Below are positions 46,081-55,451 of a DNA stretch of 64,000 bases, in pieces. The notes under the pieces were generated by a model. It did no database searches. It had not been told where the DNA came from and worked only from the letters and a program-made list of their open reading frames with translations. Within the stretch, counting starts at the first letter, position 1. Each line of letters opens with the position of its first letter. The DNA comes from Limnobaculum xujianqingii (lineage in GTDB: Bacteria > Pseudomonadota > Gammaproteobacteria > Enterobacterales > Enterobacteriaceae), in NCBI RefSeq assembly GCF_013394855.1, contig NZ_JABMLK010000002.1:1116001-1180000 (forward strand), read 5' to 3'. A program made the translations under genes and the position numbers.

Positions 46081-46890
46081 ATGACCAGAAAACTAGAAGG
46101 AAAAGTGGCGCTGATAACCGGTGGAGCATCCGGTATTGGTGAAGCGATTGCCAAAATTTATGCTAAAGAGGGCTGCAAAGTCGCTCTGCTTGATATTGAT
46201 GAACCGCGCCTGAAGATGGTCGCCGGTGAAATGCTTAATCAAGGTTTTGATATTATCTCCATGGTTGTGGATGTAGTGGAAGAGCAACAGGTTATTCAGG
46301 CGTTTAAAACTACCGTCGACCGTTGGGGCAAAATCGATCTGGTGGTGAACAGCGCCGGGCGCGATTCACTCTCTCCACATATTTCAGAAACCACCTTGGA
46401 AGAGTGGAACAAAACCATTGGGCCAAACATGACCGGCGTTTTCCTGTGCTGTCGTGAAGCCTTCCGGGTGATGGAAAAACAGCAAAGCGGTGGTCGTATT
46501 ATGAACATCGGCTCTTCTTCCGCCAAAATGGCCTCTTGCCCGGGCCATAGCCCATACCGCGCATCGAAGCACGGCATGATGGGCTTAAGTAAAAATATTC
46601 TGCTGGAAGGCATGAACAAAAATATCGGTGTCACGGTAATTAACCCTTCCCACGTAAAAACCCCAATGACAGAAGTTCTGGACTCCGGCACCTATGACGG
46701 TGGTGTAGTTCATACCGATGGCTGGCTGGATGAGAAAGAGCTGCGTGAAGGCATCTACAACAGCTGTATTGATGTGGAAAACGTGGCAGAAATCGCTCTG
46801 TATATCGCCACCAGAACGCCGGACGTCACCGTTCCTACCGTCGCGTTCTATCCAACCCACAAAGCTCATCGTTACGGCATGGAAGTGTAG
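46081..46890 (+). CDS. Short-chain dehydrogenase/reductase
   Basis: A 269-residue NAD(P)-dependent SDR. The cofactor motif is [22 protein letters not shown] (Gly-rich loop about 14-20), NSAGRDSL gives the NNAG-type motif, and the catalytic Ser-Tyr-Lys set appears as [11 protein letters not shown] and [12 protein letters not shown]. The Asp in ALLDIDEPR suggests NAD preference. ATG 46081 is six bases from GAGGA; the adjacent ATG at 46078 is too close. First gene of an island with deoC, a phosphatase and two Zn dehydrogenases, so it likely oxidises a polyol or sugar-phosphate. Confidence 0.85.
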   Translation: MTRKLEGKVALITGGASGIGEAIAKIYAKEGCKVALLDIDEPRLKMVAGEMLNQGFDIISMVVDVVEEQQVIQAFKTTVDRWGKIDLVVNSAGRDSLSPHISETTLEEWNKTIGPNMTGVFLCCREAFRVMEKQQSGGRIMNIGSSSAKMASCPGHSPYRASKHGMMGLSKNILLEGMNKNIGVTVINPSHVKTPMTEVLDSGTYDGGVVHTDGWLDEKELREGIYNSCIDVENVAEIALYIATRTPDVTVPTVAFYPTHKAHRYGMEV

Positions 46891-46900
46891 GAATATCACC

Positions 46901-47584
46901 ATGAAAAAGTTAACTACTGCGCAATTAGCAAAATATTTTGACCACACCCAATTAAAAGCATTCGCCACGCAAGAGGACTTCAAAGTCTTGTGTTCTGAGG
47001 CCAGACAGCACGGTTTTATGATGGTAGCAATTAATTCAGTGCCTGTTGCAACCTGCAAAGCGCTGTTAGCCGGTACCGATGTTCATGTTGGTGCAGCTAT
47101 TAGTTTTCCTTTGGGTCAAACCACCATTGAAGTGAAGTGTTTCGAGACCGAGCGGGCGATTATCGAAGGTGCCGATGAAATCGACTATGTCATCAATATC
47201 GGCAAGCTAAAAGAGGGCAATTACGCCTACATCGAAGAAGAGATGAAGGCGATAGTAGCGCTCTGTCGTCAGGCTAATGTGTGTTCCAAAGTGATTTTTG
47301 AAACCTGTTACTTAACCAAAGAAGAGATTGTGCGCGTTGCCGAAATTGCCAAACGGGTGAAGCCGGACTTTATCAAAACTTCAACCGGTTTTGGTACCGC
47401 GGGTGCAACGGTTGAAGACGTAGCGTTGATGAAGCGCACCGTGGGTGAGGGTGTCAAAGTGAAAGCATCCGGAGGTGTTCGTGACCTGAAAACCTGTCTG
47501 GCCATGATCGAAGCCGGTGCTGAGCGCATTGGCAGTTCGAACAGCGTCAGGATTGTTGAGGAATACGCCGGACAGTACGCGTAA
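46901..47584 (+). CDS. deoC: Deoxyribose-phosphate aldolase paralogue
   Basis: A class I aldolase of 227 residues, the compact DeoC type. [26 protein letters not shown] at the N-terminus, [54 protein letters not shown] and the Schiff-base lysine in [19 protein letters not shown] plus [32 protein letters not shown] are all intact. ATG 46901 matches the family start; the frame runs 61 residues upstream inside the SDR gene, which is not used. Its substrate may be a related 2-deoxy sugar phosphate rather than deoxyribose 5-phosphate. 10 bp from the SDR stop. Confidence 0.9.
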   Translation: MKKLTTAQLAKYFDHTQLKAFATQEDFKVLCSEARQHGFMMVAINSVPVATCKALLAGTDVHVGAAISFPLGQTTIEVKCFETERAIIEGADEIDYVINIGKLKEGNYAYIEEEMKAIVALCRQANVCSKVIFETCYLTKEEIVRVAEIAKRVKPDFIKTSTGFGTAGATVEDVALMKRTVGEGVKVKASGGVRDLKTCLAMIEAGAERIGSSNSVRIVEEYAGQYA

Positions 47585-47597
47585 TAAGGAGGTGCTC

Positions 47598-48410
47598 ATG
47601 TCGTTAAAAATGGTTGTCACCGATCTGGATGGCACTTTGCTGACATCCACAGATCGCCTGACTCAGGCTTCGGTAAACGCTTTTGTCAGCTTAAAGCAGC
47701 AGGGGATATTGCCGGTGGTGGCTACCGGAAGAATGTTGAGTGAAGCTCAGTTTGCCGTTGAAGGCATTGGTGCTACCAACTACTTCATGGGGATGAACGG
47801 TGCGCAAACCGTGAATCTACAAACACAGGAAACCATTTACCAGAAAACGCTGGATCTGACGACGGCACAGGCGTTGACAGACATTCTCGATGAGCTGGGT
47901 GTGTTTTATCAGATATACAGTCACACCTCGGTTTATACGCGCCAGCACTGGTTAAGTGACATGAGTGCCTCAGGGATGAAGGCCGAATATATCCGGCGCT
48001 TTGCCTCATCTATTTTGCCATTTTCTCAGGTAGACCAACTGGGCGCGGTAAAAATGTTTGTGATATGCAAAGACGCGGATAAACAACAGGTGATGCGTGA
48101 ACGCCTTGCTGCTCTGGAGTCCGTCATTCTGGTCTCTTCTTACCCCAACTATTTTGAAATTTTGCCGAAAGGGCTGAACAAAGGCGATGCGCTACTGCGC
48201 CTTTGTTCCCACCTCGGCATTGCACTGCATGAGGTCGCCGCCATTGGCGACAGCGATAACGATATCGAAATTTTATCTCAGGCTGGCGTAACCATTGCCA
48301 TGGGAAATGCCTATCAACGGATAAAAGAGGTTGCCGACCACATCGCTCCGAGTAATGACGATGACGGGGTGGCATACGCTTTAACCCACATTATTCCACA
48401 ATATTTATAA
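47598..48410 (+). CDS. HAD-superfamily (Cof-type) sugar phosphatase
   Basis: A 270-residue phosphatase of the HAD-IIB (Cof) group: the nucleophile motif VTDLDGTLLTS (about 7-17), motif II in VVATGRMLSEAQ, the late Lys in LPKGLNKGDALLRL and the Asp motif GDSDNDIEILSQAGVTIAMGNA. It begins 14 bp after deoC with AAGGAG well spaced from ATG 47598. In this island it may remove phosphate from an intermediate, or be a housekeeping phosphatase of broad specificity. Confidence 0.85.
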   Translation: MSLKMVVTDLDGTLLTSTDRLTQASVNAFVSLKQQGILPVVATGRMLSEAQFAVEGIGATNYFMGMNGAQTVNLQTQETIYQKTLDLTTAQALTDILDELGVFYQIYSHTSVYTRQHWLSDMSASGMKAEYIRRFASSILPFSQVDQLGAVKMFVICKDADKQQVMRERLAALESVILVSSYPNYFEILPKGLNKGDALLRLCSHLGIALHEVAAIGDSDNDIEILSQAGVTIAMGNAYQRIKEVADHIAPSNDDDGVAYALTHIIPQYL

Positions 48411-48425
48411 GTAACGAGGCCCAAT

Positions 48426-49472
48426 ATGAAAGCCGCTTATTTTCACGGTGTTGGTGATATCCGTGTAGAAAGTCAATCCATGCCGGAAGCTGGTTCAGAT
48501 GAACTGGTGATTAAAATGAAGGCCAGTGCCATATGTGGTACTGACCTGCGTATTCTTAAGTTTGGTCACTTTAAAATTCCTACCGGAACTAAACGTGTAT
48601 TAGGTCATGAAATCGCCGGAGAAGTGGTGCAGGTGGGTAGCAATGTCAGCCAGTTTAAAGTGGGAATGCGCGTTGCGTTACCACCAAACATTGGCTGCGG
48701 TTCCTGCGCCATGTGTCGTAAAGGCTATACCCAGCTTTGCCCAACTTATGAAGCCTTTGGAATTAGCTATGACGGTGGTTTTCAGGATTATGTTAAAGTC
48801 CCTGCACAGGCTATACAGCGCGGTAACGTGGTGATCATTCCTGACCATATCACCTACGAAGAAGCGGCGATGGTTGAGCCATTCTCATGTGCCTATCATT
48901 CTTATAAAGCGCTGAATATCAAACCGGGCGACAGCGTAGTGATTATTGGTGCTGGGCCGATTGGCGCCTGTCATGTACTGATGAGCCAGTTAGCCGGTGC
49001 GTCAAAAATTATCGTTGCTGACGTTCAGGATAATCGCCTGGAAGAGATGATGAAACTGGGGGTGGATGTCACGGTTAACTCAGCTCGCGAAGACCTGAAA
49101 CAAGCCGTGCTGCGGGAAACCGATGGCGAAGGCGCCTCTGTGATTATCACCGCCTGCTCAATTCCTGAAATTCAGATGCTTTCAATGGAAATCGCTGCAA
49201 CTCATGGCCGAATCAATCTTTTTGGCGGTATGCCAAAAGGCAAAGAGATTGTGCCATTAAACACTAACCTGATTCATTACAAAGAGCTGACGGTGCTTGG
49301 TACTACAGGTTCCAGTATCAATGATTATTGTGAATCCATGGCACTGGTTGCTTCCGGCAAACTGCAATTACTACCGCTGGCGACGGCACGTTTTAACGTC
49401 GCAGAGATCAATCAGGCGTTTGAATATGCGCTTTCCGGTCAGGGTATGAAAACGCTGGTGGTGGAGGGCTGA
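48426..49472 (+). CDS. Zinc-dependent alcohol/polyol dehydrogenase (MDR family)
   Basis: A 348-residue medium-chain dehydrogenase. The catalytic zinc site is in AICGTDLRI and LGHEIAGEVVQVG; the structural zinc site in CGSCAMCRKGYTQLCPT; the cofactor motif in VVIIGAGPIGACHVLMSQ (Gly-rich) with IIVADVQDNR, suggesting NAD. It resembles sorbitol/threonine-type dehydrogenases and has a GatD-like companion directly downstream, overlapping by one base. Likely oxidises a polyol or polyol-phosphate. Confidence 0.85.
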   Translation: MKAAYFHGVGDIRVESQSMPEAGSDELVIKMKASAICGTDLRILKFGHFKIPTGTKRVLGHEIAGEVVQVGSNVSQFKVGMRVALPPNIGCGSCAMCRKGYTQLCPTYEAFGISYDGGFQDYVKVPAQAIQRGNVVIIPDHITYEEAAMVEPFSCAYHSYKALNIKPGDSVVIIGAGPIGACHVLMSQLAGASKIIVADVQDNRLEEMMKLGVDVTVNSAREDLKQAVLRETDGEGASVIITACSIPEIQMLSMEIAATHGRINLFGGMPKGKEIVPLNTNLIHYKELTVLGTTGSSINDYCESMALVASGKLQLLPLATARFNVAEINQAFEYALSGQGMKTLVVEG

Positions 49473-50523
49473 TGATGACGATATCAACCATGAAGGCTGC
49501 GGTGCTCCATGCACCCGCCGATTTACGGGTACAGGACGTGCCGGTTCCGGCCTGTGCGGATGATGAAGTTCTGGTTCAGGTTAAAGCCGCAGGGATTTGC
49601 GGCTCAGACCTCGACCGGGTGATGGTGACGGGAACCTATCGTTTCCCAACCATTCCAGGCCATGAGTTTAGCGGTGTTATTGCGGCTACCGGCCGTAAAG
49701 TGACTAAGTTTTCACCCGGAGATCGGGTAGCCGTAGCGCCAATCCTGCCTTGTTTTAGCTGTGATTTTTGCCAACAGGGTCATTATGGTCAATGTAATAA
49801 CTACAACTATCTTGGTTCCCGTACCGATGGTGGATTTGCTGAGTATGTCGCGGCACCAGAAAGAAATTTAGTCAGGCTGGCAGACAATATTAGTTATGAA
49901 CATGGTGCGATGGTAGAGCCAGCGGCAGTTACCCTTCATGGGGTAATGCGAGCAGGAATTAAAGCCGGAGATAGCGTAGCGGTACTTGGTTGTGGTGCTC
50001 TGGGGCTTTTTGCTATTCAGTTCGCTCGTATTTTAGGGGCAACGCGCATCATCGCTACCGATATCGCCGAAGATAAACTGGCTCTGGCTCAACAGGTTGG
50101 CGCTACCCAGGTGATTAACAGTAAAAACTGATGATGCAGTGAAAGCGATTCTGGCCAGCGGAGCGGTTGATGTCACCATTGAAACGGCAGGGGGTGGCAG
50201 CCACGCAGGTACAGGCATTGGAAGTGCCCCAAAAACACGGCAAAGTGCTGTATTTAGGCACGGCACACGCGGATGTCACCATTCCTCCCCATGTTTTTGA
50301 ACACATCATTCGTAATGAACTGACGTTACTGGGGGCCTGGAACTCATTCTCTGCTCCATTCCCCGGTCGGGAGTGGTTTGCCATTATCGATTATATCCAA
50401 AATGGTTCATTAGTGATGGAACCATTAATTACCCACACCATAAAGCTTGAAGCGCTTCCCACCTTTGTTAAGGACATGAAAAAACGAGTTGTTTCCTACA
50501 ACAAAGTCATTATAAAAATGTAA
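49472..50523 (+). pseudogene. GatD-like Zn dehydrogenase with two frameshifts
   Basis: Both halves of one MDR enzyme are present: 49472-50131 (zinc site ICGSDLDRV and GHEFSGVIA; cofactor motif VLGCGALGLFAIQFA) and 50167-50523 (LTLLGAWNSFSAPFPGREW, very like E. coli GatD, galactitol-1-phosphate dehydrogenase). Removing one A from the A5 run at 50123-50127 gives NSKTDDAVKAILASGAVDVTIETAG, and removing one G from the G5 run at 50190-50194 rejoins the second part, so two single-base insertions separate it from an intact gene of about 350 residues. Both lie in homopolymers, so sequencing error is as likely as true inactivation. The C-terminal YNKVIIKM is normal. Confidence 0.85.
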
Positions 50524-50546
50524 TAACAAAATACGAGGAACATCGT

Positions 50547-51965
50547 ATGACTTTTTTTGAGCTAAAGAACTATTCCAATCCTTCAATTAGTCTGGCCGAA
50601 CAGCGCCGCCAGTGGGGAATGCAATTCCTGAAAGCCTTTCTGGCGGTGTTTTTAGGCTATATGGCTATGTACCTCATCCGTAACAACTTTAAAGTTGCCG
50701 GACCTTTATTAAAAGAACAGCTGGATATGACAACCACGGAGCTCGGCCTGATAGGGCTGAGCTTTTCGATTACCTATGGCGGCTGCAAAGCACTGGTCGG
50801 ATTCTATATTGATGGTAAAAACACTAAAAAGTTTCTGGCAGTTTTATTAGGACTATCGGCACTTTCCGTAATGGCAATGGGGCTGGTAATGAGCCATTTC
50901 GGTTCGCCTATCGGTATCCTGATGACCCTGTGGGGACTGAGTGGCCTGTTTCAAACTTCTGGCGGACCGGCATCCTATTCGACCTTAACGCGCTGGACGC
51001 CTAAAGAAAAGCGCGGACGTTTTCTTGGCTTATGGAATATGTCGCATAACGTCGGTGGTGGTTTAGCCGGGGTGCTGGCCCTATGGGGTGCCAATACCTT
51101 CTTTGACGGTAATGTAGTGGGTATGTTTATTTTCCCTTCTTTTATTGCCCTGGCCATTGCTGTTGTGACTTTTTATCTCGGTAAAGGTGACCCCAGAGAG
51201 TTGGGCTGGAATCGGGCAGAAGAGATCTTTGACGAACCGGTAGCCGAAGTAGATCAGGAAAACAGTGAAAGCAAATGGACCATAGTGAAAAAACACGTTC
51301 TGTTGAATCCATTTGTCTGGATCCTCTGTCTGTCAAATATCTTCGTCTACATCATTCGTATTGGTGTCGATAACTGGGCTCCACTGTATGTGGCCGAACA
51401 CTTCAACTGGAGCGGTAGCGATATGGTTAACACTATCCTCTATTTTGAAATGGGCGCATTAGTGGCCAGTTTATTGTGGGGATATGTTTCTGACTTACTG
51501 AAAGGTCGTCGGGCGATTGTGGCGGTAGGATGTTTTGTATTGATCATTTTTGCCTTACTGAGCTATCGCTATTCCACCTCGGTATTTATGATTAACGCTT
51601 CGCTGGCGGCTCTTGGATTGCTGATTTTTGGGCCTCAACTGATGATTACTATCTCCCTGGTGGACTTCGTGCCCAAAAATGCCGTTAGCGTAACCACCGG
51701 ATTGTCGGGCGTATTTGCCTATTTACTGGGTGACTCTATTGCTAAAGTCTATCTGGCAATGATTGCCGATCCGGAGAAACCGGGAGTGCGATTCTTTAAT
51801 ACTACGCTTCACGGCTGGCATGACATTTTTGTGATTTTCTACTGTTGTGTATTTGCGGGAATTGTCTTGTTGTCCATTGTTGCGGTCGCTGAAGAGAAGC
51901 GCATTCGCAAAGAGAAGAAGGTCGCATTACTCAAAGCTGAAATGGTTGAGGCAAAAGCGAATTAA
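50547..51965 (+). CDS. Organophosphate:phosphate antiporter-type MFS transporter (UhpT/GlpT family)
   Basis: A 472-residue membrane carrier of the organophosphate:Pi antiporter family, with about twelve segments: FLAVFLGYMAMYLIRNNFKVAGPLL, LGLIGLSFSITYGGCKALVGFYID, TRWTPKEKRGRFLGLWNMSHNVGGGLAG and WGYVSDLLKGRR. The Arg residues and the layout match UhpT/UhpC/GlpT. It probably imports a phosphorylated sugar or polyol for the dehydrogenases and aldolase upstream. The RBS ACGAGGA precedes ATG 50547. The 3' end overlaps the convergent MocR gene by four bases. Confidence 0.85.
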   Translation: MTFFELKNYSNPSISLAEQRRQWGMQFLKAFLAVFLGYMAMYLIRNNFKVAGPLLKEQLDMTTTELGLIGLSFSITYGGCKALVGFYIDGKNTKKFLAVLLGLSALSVMAMGLVMSHFGSPIGILMTLWGLSGLFQTSGGPASYSTLTRWTPKEKRGRFLGLWNMSHNVGGGLAGVLALWGANTFFDGNVVGMFIFPSFIALAIAVVTFYLGKGDPRELGWNRAEEIFDEPVAEVDQENSESKWTIVKKHVLLNPFVWILCLSNIFVYIIRIGVDNWAPLYVAEHFNWSGSDMVNTILYFEMGALVASLLWGYVSDLLKGRRAIVAVGCFVLIIFALLSYRYSTSVFMINASLAALGLLIFGPQLMITISLVDFVPKNAVSVTTGLSGVFAYLLGDSIAKVYLAMIADPEKPGVRFFNTTLHGWHDIFVIFYCCVFAGIVLLSIVAVAEEKRIRKEKKVALLKAEMVEAKAN

Positions 51966-53344
51966 TTAGCTAAAGAGCTCAATTTAGAGATCAGCGTTTC
52001 AATGCTGGATAAAGAGTCTGCCGCACAGTACATATAGAGCGAGTTGGCAAAATTTTTATCCAGCGTTTGCAACGGAAGTAAACTGATTTGCTGGCCCTGC
52101 ATTTTGATAATGCTTCTTTCATTCAGCGGGGTTGGAAAGGTAATTAACCGGCTGATACTTGGCATTCCGTGCCAGCTGGCTTTTCCTGCCAGATGCGTAG
52201 ATAAAATATTCTCTACACCGTCATTTTGCTGTCGGACTTTAGCTTTCAGCTCGGATAAAAACTGTTCATAGGCACCGCTGCGCAACATCTCTTCCGCGTA
52301 AATCTGAATCAGCGTACTGACCCTTGGTTCAACCTGCGATTTCACTTCCAGCAAACGTTTGACAGTATTACGCGGTGCCACAATCCAGGCCAGACGCATG
52401 CTGTGCCCAATGGTGTTAGTAAAGGTACCAACATAAATCACATTGGAAGCACTACCGGGATAGGAACGCATAGGCAGAGGAGCATCAAACAGCCCACGCA
52501 TGGCATCGACTTCAATAATCGGATTATCGTTAGTACGACAAATCTCATATTGCGCACGTTTGTTCGGCTCGTCGGTCATGTGACAGGTTGGCCAGTGGCA
52601 CAGGGGTGTAGTCAGATAAAAAGCATAACGGTTTTTCATTAATACTTTTTGCAGGCTGTCGGTGCTGATTCCGCCTGCACACATTGGCAAAGGAATGGCA
52701 GAGGCACCTAAACTGGTTAAGATCGGCTCGTAATAGCCGGGAGATTCATACACCACCGGCGATAAACGGCTAAAAAAGGTGGAGGAGATAATATACAGCG
52801 CATTAGAAATACCGCTGGTAATAACAATCTCTTCCGGAGAGCAATCAATGGCGAGAGTGGTTTTTAAGTGACTTGCCAGTAATTCCCGCAATTGATGAAA
52901 TCCGATATCGTCATAATTCATTAAGTCTTTACTGGCGATACGTCTGGAAACCGCATCAGAAACCGCCATTAGCGGCATTTGTGGTGAAAAATCCATGCCG
53001 GGCCACAGCAGCATACTTTTACTGTAGGAACGGGCTGAAGAGTATTGAACGTCATCCTGTATGCGCGAATGGCAGGCTTTTTGAATCAGTAATTGCCAGT
53101 CAATACCTTGGGCACGTAAGGTGGAAATGGCCCGTGACTTTTCCCGAATACTAATAACCTCCTCATCCTGCAACAGATTAAAGGCTTCAACCACGGTAGT
53201 TTTACTGACGTTTAGCTTCAGGGCGATAGCGCGTTGAGAAGGGAGCTTGTGACCGGCAGGGTAATTTTCTAAATACTTCTTAATACTGCTGGCTACCTGA
53301 AAATAGAGTGGAGTACCTGCCTTCTGATCGATAGGTGTTAACAT
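51962..53344 (-). CDS. MocR-type regulator (GntR HTH plus aminotransferase-like domain) lacking the PLP lysine
   Basis: A 460-residue regulator. Residues 1-75 are a GntR helix-turn-helix (AGTPLYFQVASSIKKYLE, GHKLPSQRAIALKLNVSKTTVVEAFNLL). The rest follows class I aminotransferases: MDFSPQMPLMAVSDAVSRRI, YDDIGFHQLRELLASHL, VVYESPGYYEPIL. The sequence that should hold the PLP lysine (TFSK in other MocR proteins) reads GTFTNTIGHSMRLAWIVAP, with Asn at 310, so no Schiff base can form in the usual way. PdxR/GabR-type ligands may therefore not apply. Likely regulator of the 46-52 kb island, transcribed convergently with it. Confidence 0.85.
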   Translation of the reverse strand: MLTPIDQKAGTPLYFQVASSIKKYLENYPAGHKLPSQRAIALKLNVSKTTVVEAFNLLQDEEVISIREKSRAISTLRAQGIDWQLLIQKACHSRIQDDVQYSSARSYSKSMLLWPGMDFSPQMPLMAVSDAVSRRIASKDLMNYDDIGFHQLRELLASHLKTTLAIDCSPEEIVITSGISNALYIISSTFFSRLSPVVYESPGYYEPILTSLGASAIPLPMCAGGISTDSLQKVLMKNRYAFYLTTPLCHWPTCHMTDEPNKRAQYEICRTNDNPIIEVDAMRGLFDAPLPMRSYPGSASNVIYVGTFTNTIGHSMRLAWIVAPRNTVKRLLEVKSQVEPRVSTLIQIYAEEMLRSGAYEQFLSELKAKVRQQNDGVENILSTHLAGKASWHGMPSISRLITFPTPLNERSIIKMQGQQISLLPLQTLDKNFANSLYMYCAADSLSSIETLISKLSSLAN

Positions 53345-54088
53345 GAGCTTATTCCTTGTTCAGCGGCAGATAGCTAAGGTAATGCGTTGCATCCAATATA
53401 ATCGCAGAGAAAGCAGGTAGTCAAAGCGGTGAAAGCATAATTGCTGGTGAGATAACAAAGATTTGGCAAGTTATAGCTAAAGCATGTTTTAGATATTGCC
53501 TCCGGAGTATGTTTTCAGATTATCCGTCAGGATAAGCAATGGTTTGAATAGGGTTAATTATTACTCATTAACCTAAACGGAAGTGTGAAAATAAGGCTTT
53601 ATAGCGTGTTTATTAAGCAAATCAGGCTAATAGTTAGCTGGCTGTTTATTTATGCAGTTTGAATAGATAATAATTAATTTGCAACTCTCTGAGGTTTGAA
53701 TTTTTCTAATTATTTAATCTATTAATAATTAACCAATTTTAATGAAATAAAAATTTGCCATTAATTTGTTTATTATTATTTTTTCTTTGAAAACAATATG
53801 GTGACTCATTTTTGTGAAGGCTTAACACATTGTCCTGATTGTATTTTTTGAGCAGTTTAGTCTGACCGTTGTGATTTCAAATGCAAACATAGTCTAAGAT
53901 TAATTATGTAATTATGGGTAAATAGAAGCGGCAGTAGAATAATGCACGGTCTGTTTACTCTCATGATTTATATCAATGTAGATTAATTAAACAGTTCAAA
54001 TGCAGCTGACAATTTAAATAACTTAATACATTATGCAGAATGTTTTTGATTTCTTATCTCTGCAAATAATAACGATAAGGTGATACAG
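53345..54088. other. Intergenic region before the Dcu-type gene
   Basis: A 744-bp AT-rich divergent gap. A one-mismatch FNR-like box (ATGAT-TTAT-ATCAA) lies at 53963-53976. I see no gene or repeat otherwise. Confidence 0.4.
53963..53976 (+). promoter_or_regulatory. FNR-like box
   Basis: ATGAT-TTAT-ATCAA matches TTGAT-N4-ATCAA at nine of ten defined positions. It ends 112 bp before the Dcu-type start; anaerobic activation of a C4-dicarboxylate carrier would be expected. Inference from pattern only. Confidence 0.4.
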
Positions 54089-55396
54089 ATGGATCTCTTT
54101 TTAGTACAACTCGCTGTCGTGTTGTTATGTATAGCTATTGGTGGAAAGATTGGTGGAATAGGTTTGGGTGCCGCCGGGGGAATGGGGCTGTTTGTGCTGG
54201 CATTTCTGTTTCATCTGGAGCCCGATTCACCGCTGGTTAGTGTAATGCTGATTATTATTTCGGTTATTACCTGTATCACTATTCTTCAGGCTGCAGGTGG
54301 GCTGGATCTTCTGGTATCGCTGGCGGAGAAAATGTTACGTACCAGGCCTAATGCCATCACTTTTTTAGGTCCATTTGTCTGTTATATCTTTACTATTATG
54401 TGTGGCACTTCTTACATTGCTTTCTCGGTTTATCCGGTGATTGCGGAAATCGCCACCGATGCCAGAGTTCGTCCGGAAAGAGCGATGTCCATGTCGGTTA
54501 TTGCGGCTAATATGGCTCTGGTTGCCAGTCCGATTAGTGCGGTGGTGGTTGGGATGCTGGCTAAGGCGGCTTCATTAAACATCACGTTGTTGGATATTCT
54601 ATCTATCACGGTGCCGGGTACGCTGTTGGGTTGTTTAGCGGGTTGTCTGTTTGTGTATAAGAAAGGCGCTGAGTTGTCTGATGATGAGGAGTTTGTTCGT
54701 CGTAAGCAGGCAGGAGAGTTTGATTTAACTACGCTGTCAGCGGCAAAAATTGGCAATCTGACTCAGGCTAAAACCGGTCTGGCTATTTTTGCTATCGGTG
54801 TACTTTTAATCGTTGTTTTAAGTTCTTTTAAGCAGATGAGACCAGAATGGCATGGTGAGGTGATGTCAGTTTCTACCACCTTGCAAATACTGATGCTAAC
54901 CACTGCCAGTCTGATTATGATTTTTTGCCGCATTCCGCCAGAAAAACTCCATGAAGGTTCTACTTTTAAGTCAGGTCTAATTGGTGTGGTTGGGATCTTT
55001 GGTCTGTCGTGGATGACCGGTACTTTCTTTGGTACCTATAACGATCTGTTTATTACTAACTTCTCTCATATTCTTAATGAATATCCGATGGTGTTTGGTC
55101 TGGTGTTGTTTTTCCTGTCGATACTGATTTATAGCCCGGCAGCCACTATTATTGCCCTGATGCCGCTGGGGGTTGCCATGGGGCTTCCGGTGTATACGCT
55201 GATAGCTTTATTACCAGCCGCCTGTGCGGTGTTTATTATTCCCGGTGGGGCTCAAATCGCCTGTGTGGCCTTTGACCGAACCGGAACTACCCGGTTGGGT
55301 AAGTATGTTATTAACCACAGTTTTCTGCTGCCCGGTATGGTATCGTTAGTGATGTCGGTTGTTTTTTGCATGTTGATTGCTAAAACATTCTACTGA
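54089..55396 (+). CDS. Anaerobic C4-dicarboxylate transporter, DcuA/DcuB family
   Basis: A 435-residue carrier with about ten to twelve membrane segments: VVLLCIAIGGKIGGIGLGAAGGMGLFVLAF, ITILQAAGGLDLLVSLAEKMLRTRPNAITFLGP, FVCYIFTIMCGTSYIAFSVYPVIAEIAT, ANMALVASPISAVVVGM and AFDRTGTTRLGKYVINHSFLLPG. These are Dcu family landmarks; it exchanges fumarate, malate, aspartate or succinate in fumarate respiration. ATG 54089 is eight bases after AAGG. A GntR regulator follows 55 bp later, and a related but frameshifted Dcu gene plus a lyase lie to the right. Confidence 0.87.
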   Translation: MDLFLVQLAVVLLCIAIGGKIGGIGLGAAGGMGLFVLAFLFHLEPDSPLVSVMLIIISVITCITILQAAGGLDLLVSLAEKMLRTRPNAITFLGPFVCYIFTIMCGTSYIAFSVYPVIAEIATDARVRPERAMSMSVIAANMALVASPISAVVVGMLAKAASLNITLLDILSITVPGTLLGCLAGCLFVYKKGAELSDDEEFVRRKQAGEFDLTTLSAAKIGNLTQAKTGLAIFAIGVLLIVVLSSFKQMRPEWHGEVMSVSTTLQILMLTTASLIMIFCRIPPEKLHEGSTFKSGLIGVVGIFGLSWMTGTFFGTYNDLFITNFSHILNEYPMVFGLVLFFLSILIYSPAATIIALMPLGVAMGLPVYTLIALLPAACAVFIIPGGAQIACVAFDRTGTTRLGKYVINHSFLLPGMVSLVMSVVFCMLIAKTFY

Positions 55397-55451
55397 TTTG
55401 CCGACTATATAACTTATATCTTATTGAATTAGCGAAGTAAGGGAGCTGTTA

